From contig CAYWXT010000090.1 of assembly GCA_964462125.1 (NCBI GenBank), forward strand, positions 1 through 19,371: DNA of 19,371 bases, in the 5' to 3' direction. Made by a program: the position numbers and the translations under genes. This document shows positions 1 through 7,691 of the stretch, piece by piece. This DNA is from JAWLFY01 sp964462125 (GTDB lineage: Bacteria > Planctomycetota > Planctomycetia > Pirellulales > Pirellulaceae). How positions within the stretch are numbered: position 1 is the first letter of the stretch; each line of letters starts with the position of its first letter. Under the pieces are notes generated by a model. It ran no database searches, was not told the DNA's origin, and saw nothing but the letters and a program-made list of their open reading frames with translations.

Positions 1-719
1 TGAGGCGACTCCAGCAGTTCGTCGACGATCTTTGCCAAAGCGGACGCACTCGGATCGGTGACAAACCGTTCCACCTCCTGCGGGCTCGGAGGCAGCCCAA
101 CCAAGTCAAAGTAGACGCGGCGCACCAATTTCTCCGGGTCAGCATCCTCGACCGGCGACAAATTCTCCTGTTCCAAACGTGCGAGGACGAAATGATCCAC
201 CGCAGATTGCGGCCATTCCTCGGCCTCGACCGGTGGCAGCTCCGCCTCCACCGGCGGCTGCAACGACCAGAGTGTTTCGGCAGACGCTGCGTCCGCTTTT
301 CGCCGCAACGCCTCTCGATCCTCCGAACGCGGATCGGGCGCCCCCATCACGATCCAACGCTCGAAATGCTCAATCACCTCCGCGGGTAACTGCTCGTCCG
401 GCGGCATTTCCAAATCGCCATCGTATTTCAAAGCCTGCAAGAGTTGGCTGTCGTCGGGTTCGCCGGGCACGACCGCGGCTTCCCCGGAGGCCCCGCCGGC
501 CCGCAAACCGTCAGGAGAGTCGAGTGCTAAATCCGCCACCAGCAAATCGGCTTCGTGCGAGTGGCACTCGTAACAGTGCTTCACCAAAACCGGTCGAATG
601 TGTGATTCGAAAAACTGCCGCTCGTCCTGACGGATCGACTCGGACGCCAGGCACGGAGAGGTTGCTGCTGCAAGTACGATCAACAGCGCGGGACGACAAC
701 GGCGCGTCAACGGAAGCAT
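1..719 (-). CDS. PSCyt1/DUF1549-type planctomycete cytochrome c protein (N-terminal part, runs off window)
   Basis: Read by hand from ATG at 719-717; the frame stays open for 239 codons to the window edge, so only the N-terminal part is present. A basic, hydrophobic signal peptide (MLPLTRRCRPALLIVLAAAT, then SPCLA-S) is followed by a haem c site CYECH at about residues 49-53 (PSCyt1, PF07635). Then come the usual 'PGEPDDSQLLQAL' and 'DLEMPPDEQLP' stretches of that domain, and near the edge the 'YFDLVGLPPSP' signature that opens the DUF1549/PSCyt2 domain. Family members are usually 700-1100 aa with a C-terminal DUF1553 domain and are often followed by a DUF1501 gene; both would lie outside this window. 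They are exported, probably haem-binding proteins of unknown reaction. The Shine-Dalgarno is weak (GTGGA before the ATG). The family call is firm; the function is not known. Confidence 0.9.
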   Translation of the reverse strand, partial: MLPLTRRCRPALLIVLAAATSPCLASESIRQDERQFFESHIRPVLVKHCYECHSHEADLLVADLALDSPDGLRAGGASGEAAVVPGEPDDSQLLQALKYDGDLEMPPDEQLPAEVIEHFERWIVMGAPDPRSEDREALRRKADAASAETLWSLQPPVEAELPPVEAEEWPQSAVDHFVLARLEQENLSPVEDADPEKLVRRVYFDLVGLPPSPQEVERFVTDPSASALAKIVDELLESP

Positions 720-1025
720 GAATCCACTCGCTTTCCGGCGGGAAAGAGCTCAGGGCAAGCTGAACTCAGTGGGAAGGCAGGAAGGTAGGTCGGGGGGGAA
801 TCCGTCTCAGGGGGAAACTCCAGTATCTGTGATCCGCCGGGCAGCTGTCAAATCCGATCCGAGCCCCCGCGACGGAAACGCCGCGACGGAAAACGCCGAG
901 TCCGAGCGACGGAAAACGCCGAATCCAAATATGTGCACCGCTTCACGGACGACGAGCATGGTTGTGCACGGGTTACAAACGCGCGTTCGCCTGCTGGCCG
1001 ATACCGATCGGAGGCACTTTTCCAT
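720..1025. other. Intergenic region upstream of the PSCyt gene
   Basis: About 306 bases lie between the stop of the esterase gene and the start of the PSCyt gene, both on the minus strand. The stretch contains the short tandem repeat at 869-928 and a G-rich run near 785-800. I see no convincing gene, no clear Rho-independent terminator and no strong promoter. Small frames here lack a Shine-Dalgarno, are arginine/serine/proline rich and look non-coding. Confidence 0.5.
869..928. repeat. Short imperfect tandem repeat, GCGACGGAAA(A)CGCC x3
   Basis: Three copies of GCGACGGAAA(A)CGCC start at 869, 883 and 906. The last two are embedded in a 23-base unit (883-905 and 906-928) that differs at only two positions. 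The first copy is shorter by one A and lacks the trailing 8 bases. The array lies about 150-210 bases upstream of the minus-strand PSCyt start. It could be a minisatellite or a binding array; the sequence does not decide. Confidence 0.7.
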
Positions 1026-3170
1026 TCATTCCCCACCTCGACCCTGCTCCGCCGGTCGCACCACGATCCGCTGCTCCTCCCCGAACAATCCACCTTCCGA
1101 TATTGCTTCCCACTCCGCCGCGTCGGGCTCCGCCACCGTGACCTCAACCCGCTGCACGCGATCGGCAGCCATCAGCACCACCTGAGGAACTTCAACAATC
1201 CGGCTGACATTCAACAGCGTGATCGCGTCACGATTGCGAGCCGATAGATCGCTTAGGTTCAGCTCCGTGATGCGGTCTTCAAACAGTGACGCGTAGAGCG
1301 CCCATGCCGCCGCATCACGCTCCCCCGTCAATCGCCGCGGCCGGCCGGCAAACGGTTCGCTCCGCTCGAGTACCTGCAGCAACCGGCAGACGTCCCAAAC
1401 CCGCATGCCGTCGGCCGTCTGTCCGAGCAACATGAACCGGCGGCGGATATGGGTCCGTTTCCGCTCGTCACGGCTCCATTCCGTCGGCCCGACACCACGG
1501 GGCGGAAACAGCACCCATGTCGAACCTAGCTCGCGCGTTTGACGGACGAGCGATTCCAAATCCTGCGGGCTCGACTCCCCCGTGGACAAGAAGGGATCGT
1601 CGTTGTCCAGGGCATGTCCGAGCCCACCTGAGACTCGCTGCCAAGCGGCCTGATCAAGCACTGTCACGGTCAGAGAATCTTCCGAGCCCTCCACCCCTTC
1701 CGGTTCGATGACGAAGAATGGAAGCCGGTACGGGGACTGGCCGGCAAGCTCATAGGCGGCAATGCGAAGCCCGTCGTGGCTGCTCTCCAGAAGCTTCGTC
1801 GCTTGCGGTGAAGGCAGATCGTCGTCGGAAGGCCAGCCGCGAAAGGTTTTCGCCGACAGGTCGGCTTTCCAAGTCTCCGCCGAACGCGACAGCTCTTCAC
1901 GCGTCTCGGGTAGCCGCTGCCCATCGACGGCTTCGACAAACGATTCCTGGATTGTCGTCACCCGTTCGTCCTCCGGCAGCGATTCAAAGACCTTCAGCTC
2001 ACGCGGTGAAAAGAATTTCTCCGCCGGCACGCGGATCAGAGACTCGTCGTCCTTCAAGAATCGGTTCATCCAACGAAACGCGTGGACGCGAAGCTCCTGC
2101 GTGTCCCGGTGCGGCCCCTCGGTGATCTGCAGCCCCAAACGGTCGTCGGCGTCGTAAAGCCGATAGATTTCCCGCACCTTGGAGTGCAGATCGACGACGC
2201 CGTCGAGCGGAAAGATGCCGTCCTTGTCGCTGTTGGAAATCAGCAGCGGCCGGGGTGCCACCAAGGCGGCAACCAGCGGGTAATCCCAGCGGTAGGTGTT
2301 AACCATGTACATGCAGTCGCAGTGGCCTTCGACGCAACCGTCAACGACGTGGTTGCGCAGGGTTGTGATCCCAGCGACCGGAACTGCCGCCCCGATTCGA
2401 TCGTCCAACGCGGCAACCCACCAAGAATAGATGCCACCGCCGGAACGGCCGGTGATCCCGATCCGCTCCGAGTCGACCTCGGGACGAGACTGCAAATAGT
2501 CCACCGCTCGGATCCCGGTCCACGCTTCGACCCCTGCGGAGGTGTAGCCGCGGTTGTTCCACCACCACATGCCGTACCGGTAAGTCCCGTGGTGCAATCC
2601 CTCGAATTCACCCCGCTGGATCGTATCAATGGTCAGACACGCGTAGCCGTTGCGGGCGAACCAGGCCCCGTGGTGCTGGTAGGCGGTCTTGTTCCCCATC
2701 CGCTCGCCGTCCTCGATCACGCTGGCATGCCCGCAAACGTAAAGCACCGCCGGTAGCGGCTCCTCGATCTCGGCGGGCAAGTAAAGGTTCGCAGCCACGT
2801 ACAGCCCAGGGACCGGCTGAAAGTGCAAGCGTTCCACAACGAACTCCGCCACCTCCTGCTCCGCCTGACCACCATCGCCCTCGGGGGGATACCGCAGCGT
2901 TCCCACAGTCGTCGCCTGGAGCGGTGTCCGCGGAGGCATCGGGTCCAGCCCCAGCATCTCCGCCAGTTGCTGACGGTACGTCTCCCGGCGGCTTTCCCAA
3001 TCCTCCAAACTCTCGATCCCCGCCAGCGTCTGCCGCTCGAGCTGACTCGTTTCGGACTCGAAGTATTCCGCCACCCAGCGGTCCCCCAACTCCGTCGGCT
3101 CCGCGGCGTCGCCCCCGCCAGCGACACCAATCCACACGAGCACGCCAATCACCTGCAAGCCAATCTTCAT
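1026..3170 (-). CDS. Exported acetyl-xylan-esterase-type alpha/beta hydrolase, two-domain
   Basis: A 714-aa protein. I chose ATG at 3170 rather than 3194: the upstream segment contains a good Shine-Dalgarno (GTGAGGA, about 7 bases before 3170), and MKIGLQVIGVLVWIGVAGGG-DAA then forms a normal signal peptide. The N-terminal half is an alpha/beta hydrolase of the acetyl xylan esterase/dienelactone hydrolase type: 'AVLYVCGH' strand and oxyanion area, nucleophile elbow GITGRSGGG with Ser at about residue 243, Asp in SNSDKDG at about 315-317, and His in EGPHRD at about 354. The C-terminal ~300 residues resemble a second, degenerate hydrolase unit (FPPRGVGPTEW, GMRVWDVCRLLQVLE, then GERDAAAWALYAS where a nucleophile would sit). 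Expected role is deacylation of a carbohydrate outside the cytoplasm; the substrate is not known. It is divergent from galM, which supports a sugar-related role. Confidence 0.85.
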   Translation of the reverse strand: MKIGLQVIGVLVWIGVAGGGDAAEPTELGDRWVAEYFESETSQLERQTLAGIESLEDWESRRETYRQQLAEMLGLDPMPPRTPLQATTVGTLRYPPEGDGGQAEQEVAEFVVERLHFQPVPGLYVAANLYLPAEIEEPLPAVLYVCGHASVIEDGERMGNKTAYQHHGAWFARNGYACLTIDTIQRGEFEGLHHGTYRYGMWWWNNRGYTSAGVEAWTGIRAVDYLQSRPEVDSERIGITGRSGGGIYSWWVAALDDRIGAAVPVAGITTLRNHVVDGCVEGHCDCMYMVNTYRWDYPLVAALVAPRPLLISNSDKDGIFPLDGVVDLHSKVREIYRLYDADDRLGLQITEGPHRDTQELRVHAFRWMNRFLKDDESLIRVPAEKFFSPRELKVFESLPEDERVTTIQESFVEAVDGQRLPETREELSRSAETWKADLSAKTFRGWPSDDDLPSPQATKLLESSHDGLRIAAYELAGQSPYRLPFFVIEPEGVEGSEDSLTVTVLDQAAWQRVSGGLGHALDNDDPFLSTGESSPQDLESLVRQTRELGSTWVLFPPRGVGPTEWSRDERKRTHIRRRFMLLGQTADGMRVWDVCRLLQVLERSEPFAGRPRRLTGERDAAAWALYASLFEDRITELNLSDLSARNRDAITLLNVSRIVEVPQVVLMAADRVQRVEVTVAEPDAAEWEAISEGGLFGEEQRIVVRPAEQGRGGE

Positions 3171-3470
3171 CGCAACATCCTCACCGTTGGGCACCTCGAT
3201 CTACCGAGCCCACCATCGTAACATCCTGCGAAGCCCAGGCGATCGGCCTGTCGAAGCGGAGCACAGGCTGCCAGCCTGTAGACCGCGCATCAAAACTTTC
3301 GGTGACTTCCATGGGCATAAGACGGTTCCTGCTTCGCCCGTCGTGTCCCTCCCCGCGATCGCAGCCAGGTCCTTCCCCCCCCTCGCCCCACCACCGCTGA
3401 TTGCATCCCCCGATTTCCGAATGGACAATCAGAATGTCACTTGCCTCCCCTCATCGCCCCAGAGTCACCG
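3171..3470. other. Divergent intergenic region between the esterase and galM
   Basis: A stretch of 300 bases separates the two divergent starts and should carry promoters for both. It contains the 17-nt perfect palindrome at 3263-3279 and a pyrimidine-rich stretch near 3345-3400 ahead of galM. A TACGAT hexamer on the minus strand (3220-3215), about 45 bases upstream of the esterase start, is a possible -10 element, but no matching -35 box is evident. No gene is seen. Confidence 0.45.
3263..3279. repeat. Perfect palindrome ACAGGCTG-c-CAGCCTGT
   Basis: Two 8-base arms are perfectly complementary around a single central base. It lies between divergent genes with no T-tract, so it is not a classic terminator. 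It may be an operator or one copy of a dispersed palindromic repeat. My impression that similar strings are common in planctomycete intergenic DNA could not be checked here. Confidence 0.6.
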
Positions 3471-4601
3471 ATGAAGCCCCTCGCGATCTGCACCTTACTC
3501 GCCACCATCATGTCCCTCGCGATCATCGCATTGCCCGAAACCTCGCGAGCCGAAACGACGGTGGAGGACTTTGACTCCATCAAACGTTACACGCTCAAGA
3601 ACATCCATGGCGTCACGGTCAAAATCACCAACTACGGCGCCATCATCACCTCCATCCTGGTCCCCGACCGCAACGGCGACTTCGACGACATCGCCCTCGG
3701 GTACGACCACCTCAAGAACTACATCAATGCCGTCGACAAACCGTACTTCGGTGCCATCGTTGGTCGCTACGGCAACCGCATCGCCAAGGGCCAATTCTCG
3801 ATTGACGGCGAGACGTATGAGCTGGCGACCAACAACGGCGAGAACCATTTGCACGGCGGCATCATTGGCTTCGACAAAGTTGTCTGGGACGCCACTCCGA
3901 TCGGCGGCAGCGACTGGAGCGGCCTGGAACTCAGCTACCTGGCCAAGGACGGAGAAGAGGGCTATCCAGGAAACCTGCAGGTCACCGTGACCTATCGGCT
4001 AAACAATGAGAACCAACTCTCGGTCGACTACCGCGCCACGACCGACAAACCGACCCCGGTCAACCTGACCCAACACACCTATTTCAATCTTCAGGGCGAA
4101 GGAAATGGAACGATCCTCGACCATGAACTGATGCTCGCTGCCAGCCATTACACGCCGGTGAACGAAGACTTGATTCCCACTGGCGAAATCGCACCGGTTG
4201 CGGACACGCCCTTCGACTTCACCGAGTCCAAACCGATTGGCCGCGACATCGACCAAGACCACGCCCAACTCCGCTACGGGCTCGGCTACGACCACAACTT
4301 TGTCCTCGACCGGGAAGACGAACCGGGACTGCAGTTGGCCGCGCGGGTTGACGAACCGACCAGCGGCCGAGTTTTGGAAATCCACACCGAAGAACCGGGG
4401 ATCCAGTTCTACAGCGGCAACTTTCTCGACGGCCAGCTGACGGGCAAGTCGGACCGGCCCTATGTCCACCGCGGCGGTTTTTGCCTGGAGACGCAACACT
4501 TTCCCGACAGCCCCAACCGACCGGAGTTCCCCTCGACCATCCTCCACCCAGGCGAGACGTATCAAACGAAAACAGTCTTCACGTTCTCCACAACCCGGTA
4601 G
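3471..4601 (+). CDS. galM: Aldose 1-epimerase (galactose mutarotase), exported
   Basis: A 376-aa protein counted from ATG at 3471. An upstream ATG at 3441 would place ten residues before the signal peptide and is unlikely. The signal peptide MKPLAICTLLATIMSLAIIA ends near SRA-ET. Aldose-1-epimerase hallmarks appear in order (numbering from 3471): GAIVGRYGNRIAKG at about 94-107, NGENHLHGG at about 122-130, LTQHTYFNLQG with the catalytic His at about 202, GYDHNF with the conserved Asp at about 274, EEPGIQFYSGNFLDG at about 307-321, and CLETQHFPDSPN with the catalytic Glu at about 340. Length is normal for the family. It interconverts alpha and beta anomers of aldoses such as galactose or glucose. 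Export suggests it acts on sugars freed in the periplasm, as in other planctomycetes and Bacteroidetes. It converges with the M20 gene, 50 bases apart. Confidence 0.95.
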   Translation: MKPLAICTLLATIMSLAIIALPETSRAETTVEDFDSIKRYTLKNIHGVTVKITNYGAIITSILVPDRNGDFDDIALGYDHLKNYINAVDKPYFGAIVGRYGNRIAKGQFSIDGETYELATNNGENHLHGGIIGFDKVVWDATPIGGSDWSGLELSYLAKDGEEGYPGNLQVTVTYRLNNENQLSVDYRATTDKPTPVNLTQHTYFNLQGEGNGTILDHELMLAASHYTPVNEDLIPTGEIAPVADTPFDFTESKPIGRDIDQDHAQLRYGLGYDHNFVLDREDEPGLQLAARVDEPTSGRVLEIHTEEPGIQFYSGNFLDGQLTGKSDRPYVHRGGFCLETQHFPDSPNRPEFPSTILHPGETYQTKTVFTFSTTR

Positions 4602-4651
4602 CCGTAACCGCGGCGAGTCGTGAGTCGCACGCTGCCAACCCCTTCCACCGG

Positions 4652-5968
4652 TCAATCCGTGTCGGATCCATTCGTCGCCGACAACAGATCGAGCGCCACG
4701 GCGCCCATCGCGGTGATGCCGGTCACCAGCGTGGGGCGGGGATCCGGATAGTAGAGCGGCGAGTGAAGGGACAGCGGTCTTTCCAGTCGGCTCATCCGCT
4801 CAGGTGAAATCGAGCCCAGCGCAAACATCATGATCGGGACACCGTCGCGGGAGAACAGGCCAAAATCCTCCGCGCCCATCGTTTGCGGTACCTCGTGCAC
4901 ATGATCGTCCCCCAACACATCGCGAAAGATGGGCACGACCCGTTCGACCAGGTCACGATCGTTGAAAACCGCGTCGGTCCCTTCACTGATGTCGACGCTC
5001 GGTCCAGGAGCACCGGCGGCGAAGGCGACCCCCTCAGCCTTCCGCTCGATCGCCTCCAAGATTTGCTTACGTACGTCTTGAGAATAGCTCCGCACGGTGA
5101 GCTGCAAATCGCACCGGTCAGAAATGATGTTGTGCTTCGTCCCGCCCCGAATGGAACCAATCGTCACCACCGCCGGCTCGATCGGAGAGACCTCCCGGCT
5201 GACAATCGTCTGCAGCGCCAGTACGAGCTGGGAGGCTTGCACGATCGGGTCGACCGTGGTGTGGGGCTGGGCACCATGCCCTCCAGCACCCCGCACTGTG
5301 ATGTCAACGCTGTCAACGTTCGCCAGAGCGAAGCCGCCGCGATAGCCCACCGCGCCGGCGGGGAGATTGGGGGTGACGTGAAGCGCCAAGGCAAAATCAG
5401 GCCGGCCGAACCGCTGGTAGAGGCCGTCGTCGAGCATCGCCCGCGCTCCGGAGACACGCTCCTCGGCAGGCTGGGCGACAAACATCACCGTCCCCTGCCA
5501 ATCCTCCATGCGGGACGCTAAGAACCGGGCCACTCCGACCAGGTTGGTCATGTGCAAGTCGTGGCCGCAGGCATGCATCACCCCCACCTCGCCATCGCCA
5601 GTCGGATTCTCCACCCGCACTTCCGATGCGTAGTCGAGGCCGGTTTGCTCGGTCACCGGCAGCCCGTCCAGATCGGTGCGAAGCATCAACCGCTTGCCTT
5701 CGCCATTGCGGAGCACCCCGACAACTCCGTGGCCGCCAATGCCCGTCGTGACCTCCAAACCGGCCTTCTCGAACTCTTCGGCAATCCGCTTCGCTGTCTG
5801 CTCTTCATGAAACGACAACTCCGGATTGCGGTGCAGGTGTTCGTAAAGCGGAATCAAACCGTCCGCATGATCGTCCGCCCACTCCGCCGAATCGTTGCCC
5901 AACGCGGTCGAGGCCGCGCCAGAGACCAACACCAGCAAACACACGCAACACCCGTTTCCAATTCTCAT
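4652..5968 (-). CDS. Exported M20D-type metallo-amidohydrolase (IAA-amino acid hydrolase/hippuricase-like)
   Basis: A 438-aa protein. ATG at 5968 has a GGAG Shine-Dalgarno about 9 bases upstream. Signal peptide: MRIGNGCCVCLLVLVSGAAS, then TALG-ND. M20D metal-site residues match the IAA-amino-acid hydrolase pattern: MHACGHD (Cys134, His136), QPAEE (Glu170 as ligand, Glu169 general base), ALHVTP (His197) and LHSPLYY (His402). The dimerisation domain is recognisable at about 215-320 (GAGGHGAQPH, GGTKHNIISD), and GAEDFG lies at about 365-370. The family removes amino acids or acyl groups from N-acyl amino acids and conjugates. Here it is exported, so it probably acts on N-acylated compounds in the periplasm; the substrate is unknown. 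Plant-hormone naming should not be read as function. It is divergent from the DUF1552 gene. Confidence 0.92.
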   Translation of the reverse strand: MRIGNGCCVCLLVLVSGAASTALGNDSAEWADDHADGLIPLYEHLHRNPELSFHEEQTAKRIAEEFEKAGLEVTTGIGGHGVVGVLRNGEGKRLMLRTDLDGLPVTEQTGLDYASEVRVENPTGDGEVGVMHACGHDLHMTNLVGVARFLASRMEDWQGTVMFVAQPAEERVSGARAMLDDGLYQRFGRPDFALALHVTPNLPAGAVGYRGGFALANVDSVDITVRGAGGHGAQPHTTVDPIVQASQLVLALQTIVSREVSPIEPAVVTIGSIRGGTKHNIISDRCDLQLTVRSYSQDVRKQILEAIERKAEGVAFAAGAPGPSVDISEGTDAVFNDRDLVERVVPIFRDVLGDDHVHEVPQTMGAEDFGLFSRDGVPIMMFALGSISPERMSRLERPLSLHSPLYYPDPRPTLVTGITAMGAVALDLLSATNGSDTD

Positions 5969-6016
5969 CGATTTCGCTCCAAGATCCAGAATTAACGACA
6001 GTCCAGGTGATTCTAG

Positions 6017-6148
6017 GCTCTGTCAGAAAACACCCATCGCACCATGATTAGAAGTGCGGCCGCCCTCCTAGTAACTACCCTCCCCGGGGAGGGTGGCGAG
6101 GGTGATGATTGTCGCTTCGCGAGCGTCGTTCGCGTTTTCTGACAGAGC
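6017..6148. mobile_element. MITE-like 132-bp element with 15-bp perfect terminal inverted repeats
   Basis: GCTCTGTCAGAAAAC at 6017-6031 is the exact reverse complement of GTTTTCTGACAGAGC at 6134-6148. Inside is an 18-base perfect palindrome, ACCCTCCCCGGGGAGGGT, at 6077-6094, and a smaller CGCT/AGCG hairpin near 6113-6125. The element is too short for a transposase. Terminal repeats of this kind suggest a non-autonomous insertion element moved by a transposase encoded elsewhere. No clear target-site duplication is visible: the left flank ends CTAG and the right flank begins AAGC. A large structured RNA or transcription boundary is an alternative. Confidence 0.55.
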
Positions 6149-6194
6149 AAGCAGCCCGGCCGAGCGAAGATGCGTCCCGCTCCTTGCGAGCATT

Positions 6195-6203
6195 TGCTAG
6201 AAT
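6195..6203 (+). promoter_or_regulatory. Candidate extended -10 promoter element for the DUF1552 gene
   Basis: TGCTAGAAT reads as an extended -10 (TG, one base, then a TATAAT-like hexamer with four of six matches), about 75 bases upstream of the DUF1552 ATG. No good -35 box is found 16-18 bases upstream. A similar TAGAAT lies upstream of the ATP-grasp gene at 12739-12744. Confidence 0.3.
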
Positions 6204-6278
6204 GCGGAGCCGATTCTGCTGACCGAGCCATGCCAACCCGCCCTAACTCCCCCCCTCGAAAAACCGACGGATTGCACG

Positions 6279-7559
6279 ATGACAACGAAGAATCCGCTGC
6301 GACGTCGGTCGCTGCTCAAAGCCGCCGGTGTGACGCTGGCCTTGCCTGCCCTGGAATCGCTCCCGCGAACGGCTCACGCTGCGGCGACGCACGACTCGCC
6401 ACGGCGGATTGTCTGCATCGGCAACATGCTCGGCTTTTATCCCGAAGCCTTCTGGCCCAAGGAGCCGGGCAAGGAGTACACCCTGCCGAGGACGCTGAAG
6501 CCGTTGGAACAACACCGAGCGGACATGACGGTGATCTCGGGCTTGGATCATGGTGTCAAAGGAGGCCATTTCGGTATCCACGCGTTTCTCTCAGGCGTGC
6601 GGAGCATCGATGCCAAGTCGATGCCTGATGGGAACATCACCGTCGACCAGCGGGCCGCCGAAACGGTCGGAGGACAAACCCGATTCCCCTCGCTGACGAT
6701 CGGTTCGGAAACGGGGATCCATGGGGGATGCCAGATGTCGTGGACCCGCAGCGGTACGCGGGTACCGCCGATTCCCGGCCCGAAAGAGCTGTTCCGAAAA
6801 CTGTTCGTGGGTGAGAATGACGAACAACGTAAGCAAGCCGCTGACCGGTTCCGTTTGCATGGCTCCATCTTGGACGCGGTTCACGGGGATGCAAAGTCGC
6901 TCGGGCATCGTGTCAACCGCCGCGACCGCGACAAGCTCGACGAATATTTCACCTCCGTCCGCGACGTCGAGCAGGGTTTGCAGTTGCGCAAACAATGGAT
7001 CGACGTGCCCAAGCCGGAACCGCCGATGGAGGAACCCAAGAATTCCAACATGGTCGACGACCTGCCGCTGCTGTACGACCTGATGGCACTCGCGCTGGAA
7101 ACCGACTCCACCCGGATTGCGACCCTGGAGATCGGTGGGGACTTCGAAGCCCGCCCGTTCGGTTACAACTCGGGCTACCACGCCTTGTCCCATCACGGCA
7201 AGGTCCAAGAGAGTATCGATGCGTTGATCGAGATCGAAACCTACCAAACCACGCAGTTCGCGCGGTTTTTGGAAAAGTTGAAGGCGGTCGACGATGGCGA
7301 GCAAAACCTGCTCGACCAGACGATGGTGTTGTTCGGCAGCGGAATGGGGAACGCCAACTCGCACACCAACACGAACCTGCCGGTGGTCCTCGCCGGCGGC
7401 CCCTTCCAGCATGGGGAACATTTGGCCTTCGATCCCAAAGGCCAACATCACCCGCCGATGTCCAATCTGTTTGTCACGATGCTCCAGCAGTTCGGCGTCG
7501 AGACCGATACCTTCAGCACCAGCTCCGGGACGCTCCGCGGATTGCAAACGACGTCGTAG
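6279..7559 (+). CDS. DUF1552 family Tat-exported protein
   Basis: A 426-aa protein beginning with a twin-arginine signal (RRRSLLKAAG at about 8-17, then a hydrophobic stretch and an Ala-rich cleavage region near 32-36). It belongs to the DUF1552 family (PF07586), whose signature HxxSHH is present as HALSHH at about 301-306. Other family stretches are GNMLGFYPEAFWP near the N-terminus, 'SGLDHG', GSGMGNANSHTNTNLPVVLAGG-like sequence and the C-terminal 'HHPPMSNLF'. Length is normal. The biochemical role is unknown; the overall plan resembles the sulfatase-like DUF1501 proteins. It lies 132 bases ahead of the DUF1592/1588 haem protein on the same strand. This pairing is recurrent in Planctomycetes and related bacteria and suggests the two act together in the envelope. 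The Shine-Dalgarno is weak. Confidence 0.92.
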   Translation: MTTKNPLRRRSLLKAAGVTLALPALESLPRTAHAAATHDSPRRIVCIGNMLGFYPEAFWPKEPGKEYTLPRTLKPLEQHRADMTVISGLDHGVKGGHFGIHAFLSGVRSIDAKSMPDGNITVDQRAAETVGGQTRFPSLTIGSETGIHGGCQMSWTRSGTRVPPIPGPKELFRKLFVGENDEQRKQAADRFRLHGSILDAVHGDAKSLGHRVNRRDRDKLDEYFTSVRDVEQGLQLRKQWIDVPKPEPPMEEPKNSNMVDDLPLLYDLMALALETDSTRIATLEIGGDFEARPFGYNSGYHALSHHGKVQESIDALIEIETYQTTQFARFLEKLKAVDDGEQNLLDQTMVLFGSGMGNANSHTNTNLPVVLAGGPFQHGEHLAFDPKGQHHPPMSNLFVTMLQQFGVETDTFSTSSGTLRGLQTTS

Positions 7560-7580
7560 CAGAAGTCGCGGAGACTTCTG
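7560..7580 (+). terminator. Perfect hairpin immediately after the DUF1552 stop codon
   Basis: CAGAAGTC and GACTTCTG pair perfectly (8-bp stem, 5-base loop GCGGA), starting on the base right after the TAG stop. There is no U-tract downstream, so this is not a canonical intrinsic terminator. It may slow transcription, protect the 3' end of the message, or be a copy of a dispersed palindrome. It sits between two genes that probably share an operon, so partial attenuation is possible. Confidence 0.4.
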
Positions 7581-7691
7581 ACCGCGCGCCGCGCCACCCC
7601 TTGTAAATTCCGCCACGAGACCGCGACCAAGTCCCGACACTCTCACCTCACGCCCCTCAACATTCGGTTTTCCCGGTTTCCAGCGCGACTG

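Larger units (their letters stand above)
5969..6278. other. Divergent intergenic region between the M20 and DUF1552 genes
   Basis: About 310 bases, of which 132 are the inverted-repeat element at 6017-6148. The rest should hold the promoters for the two divergent genes; an extended -10 sequence TGCTAGAAT is present at 6195-6203. Short frames across this region run through the inverted repeats and do not look coding. Confidence 0.5.

Noticed and set aside
179..721. 180-codon plus-strand frame opposite the PSCyt gene
   Set aside because: Pro/Arg/Ala-rich low-complexity translation; the minus strand here has a signal peptide, a CxxCH site and the LVGLPPSP signature.
869..928. CRISPR array
   Set aside because: Units are 14-23 bases and adjacent, with no unique spacers, and no cas genes are present.
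4602..4651. Bidirectional terminator between the convergent galM and M20 genes
   Set aside because: I looked for a stem with T-tracts on either strand; only short, imperfect direct repeats (GAGTCG) are present.
6013..6285. 90-codon minus-strand frame through the inverted-repeat element
   Set aside because: Both ends and much of the interior lie in terminal repeats and palindromes; low-complexity Ser/Arg/Pro composition, so explained by the repeat element.
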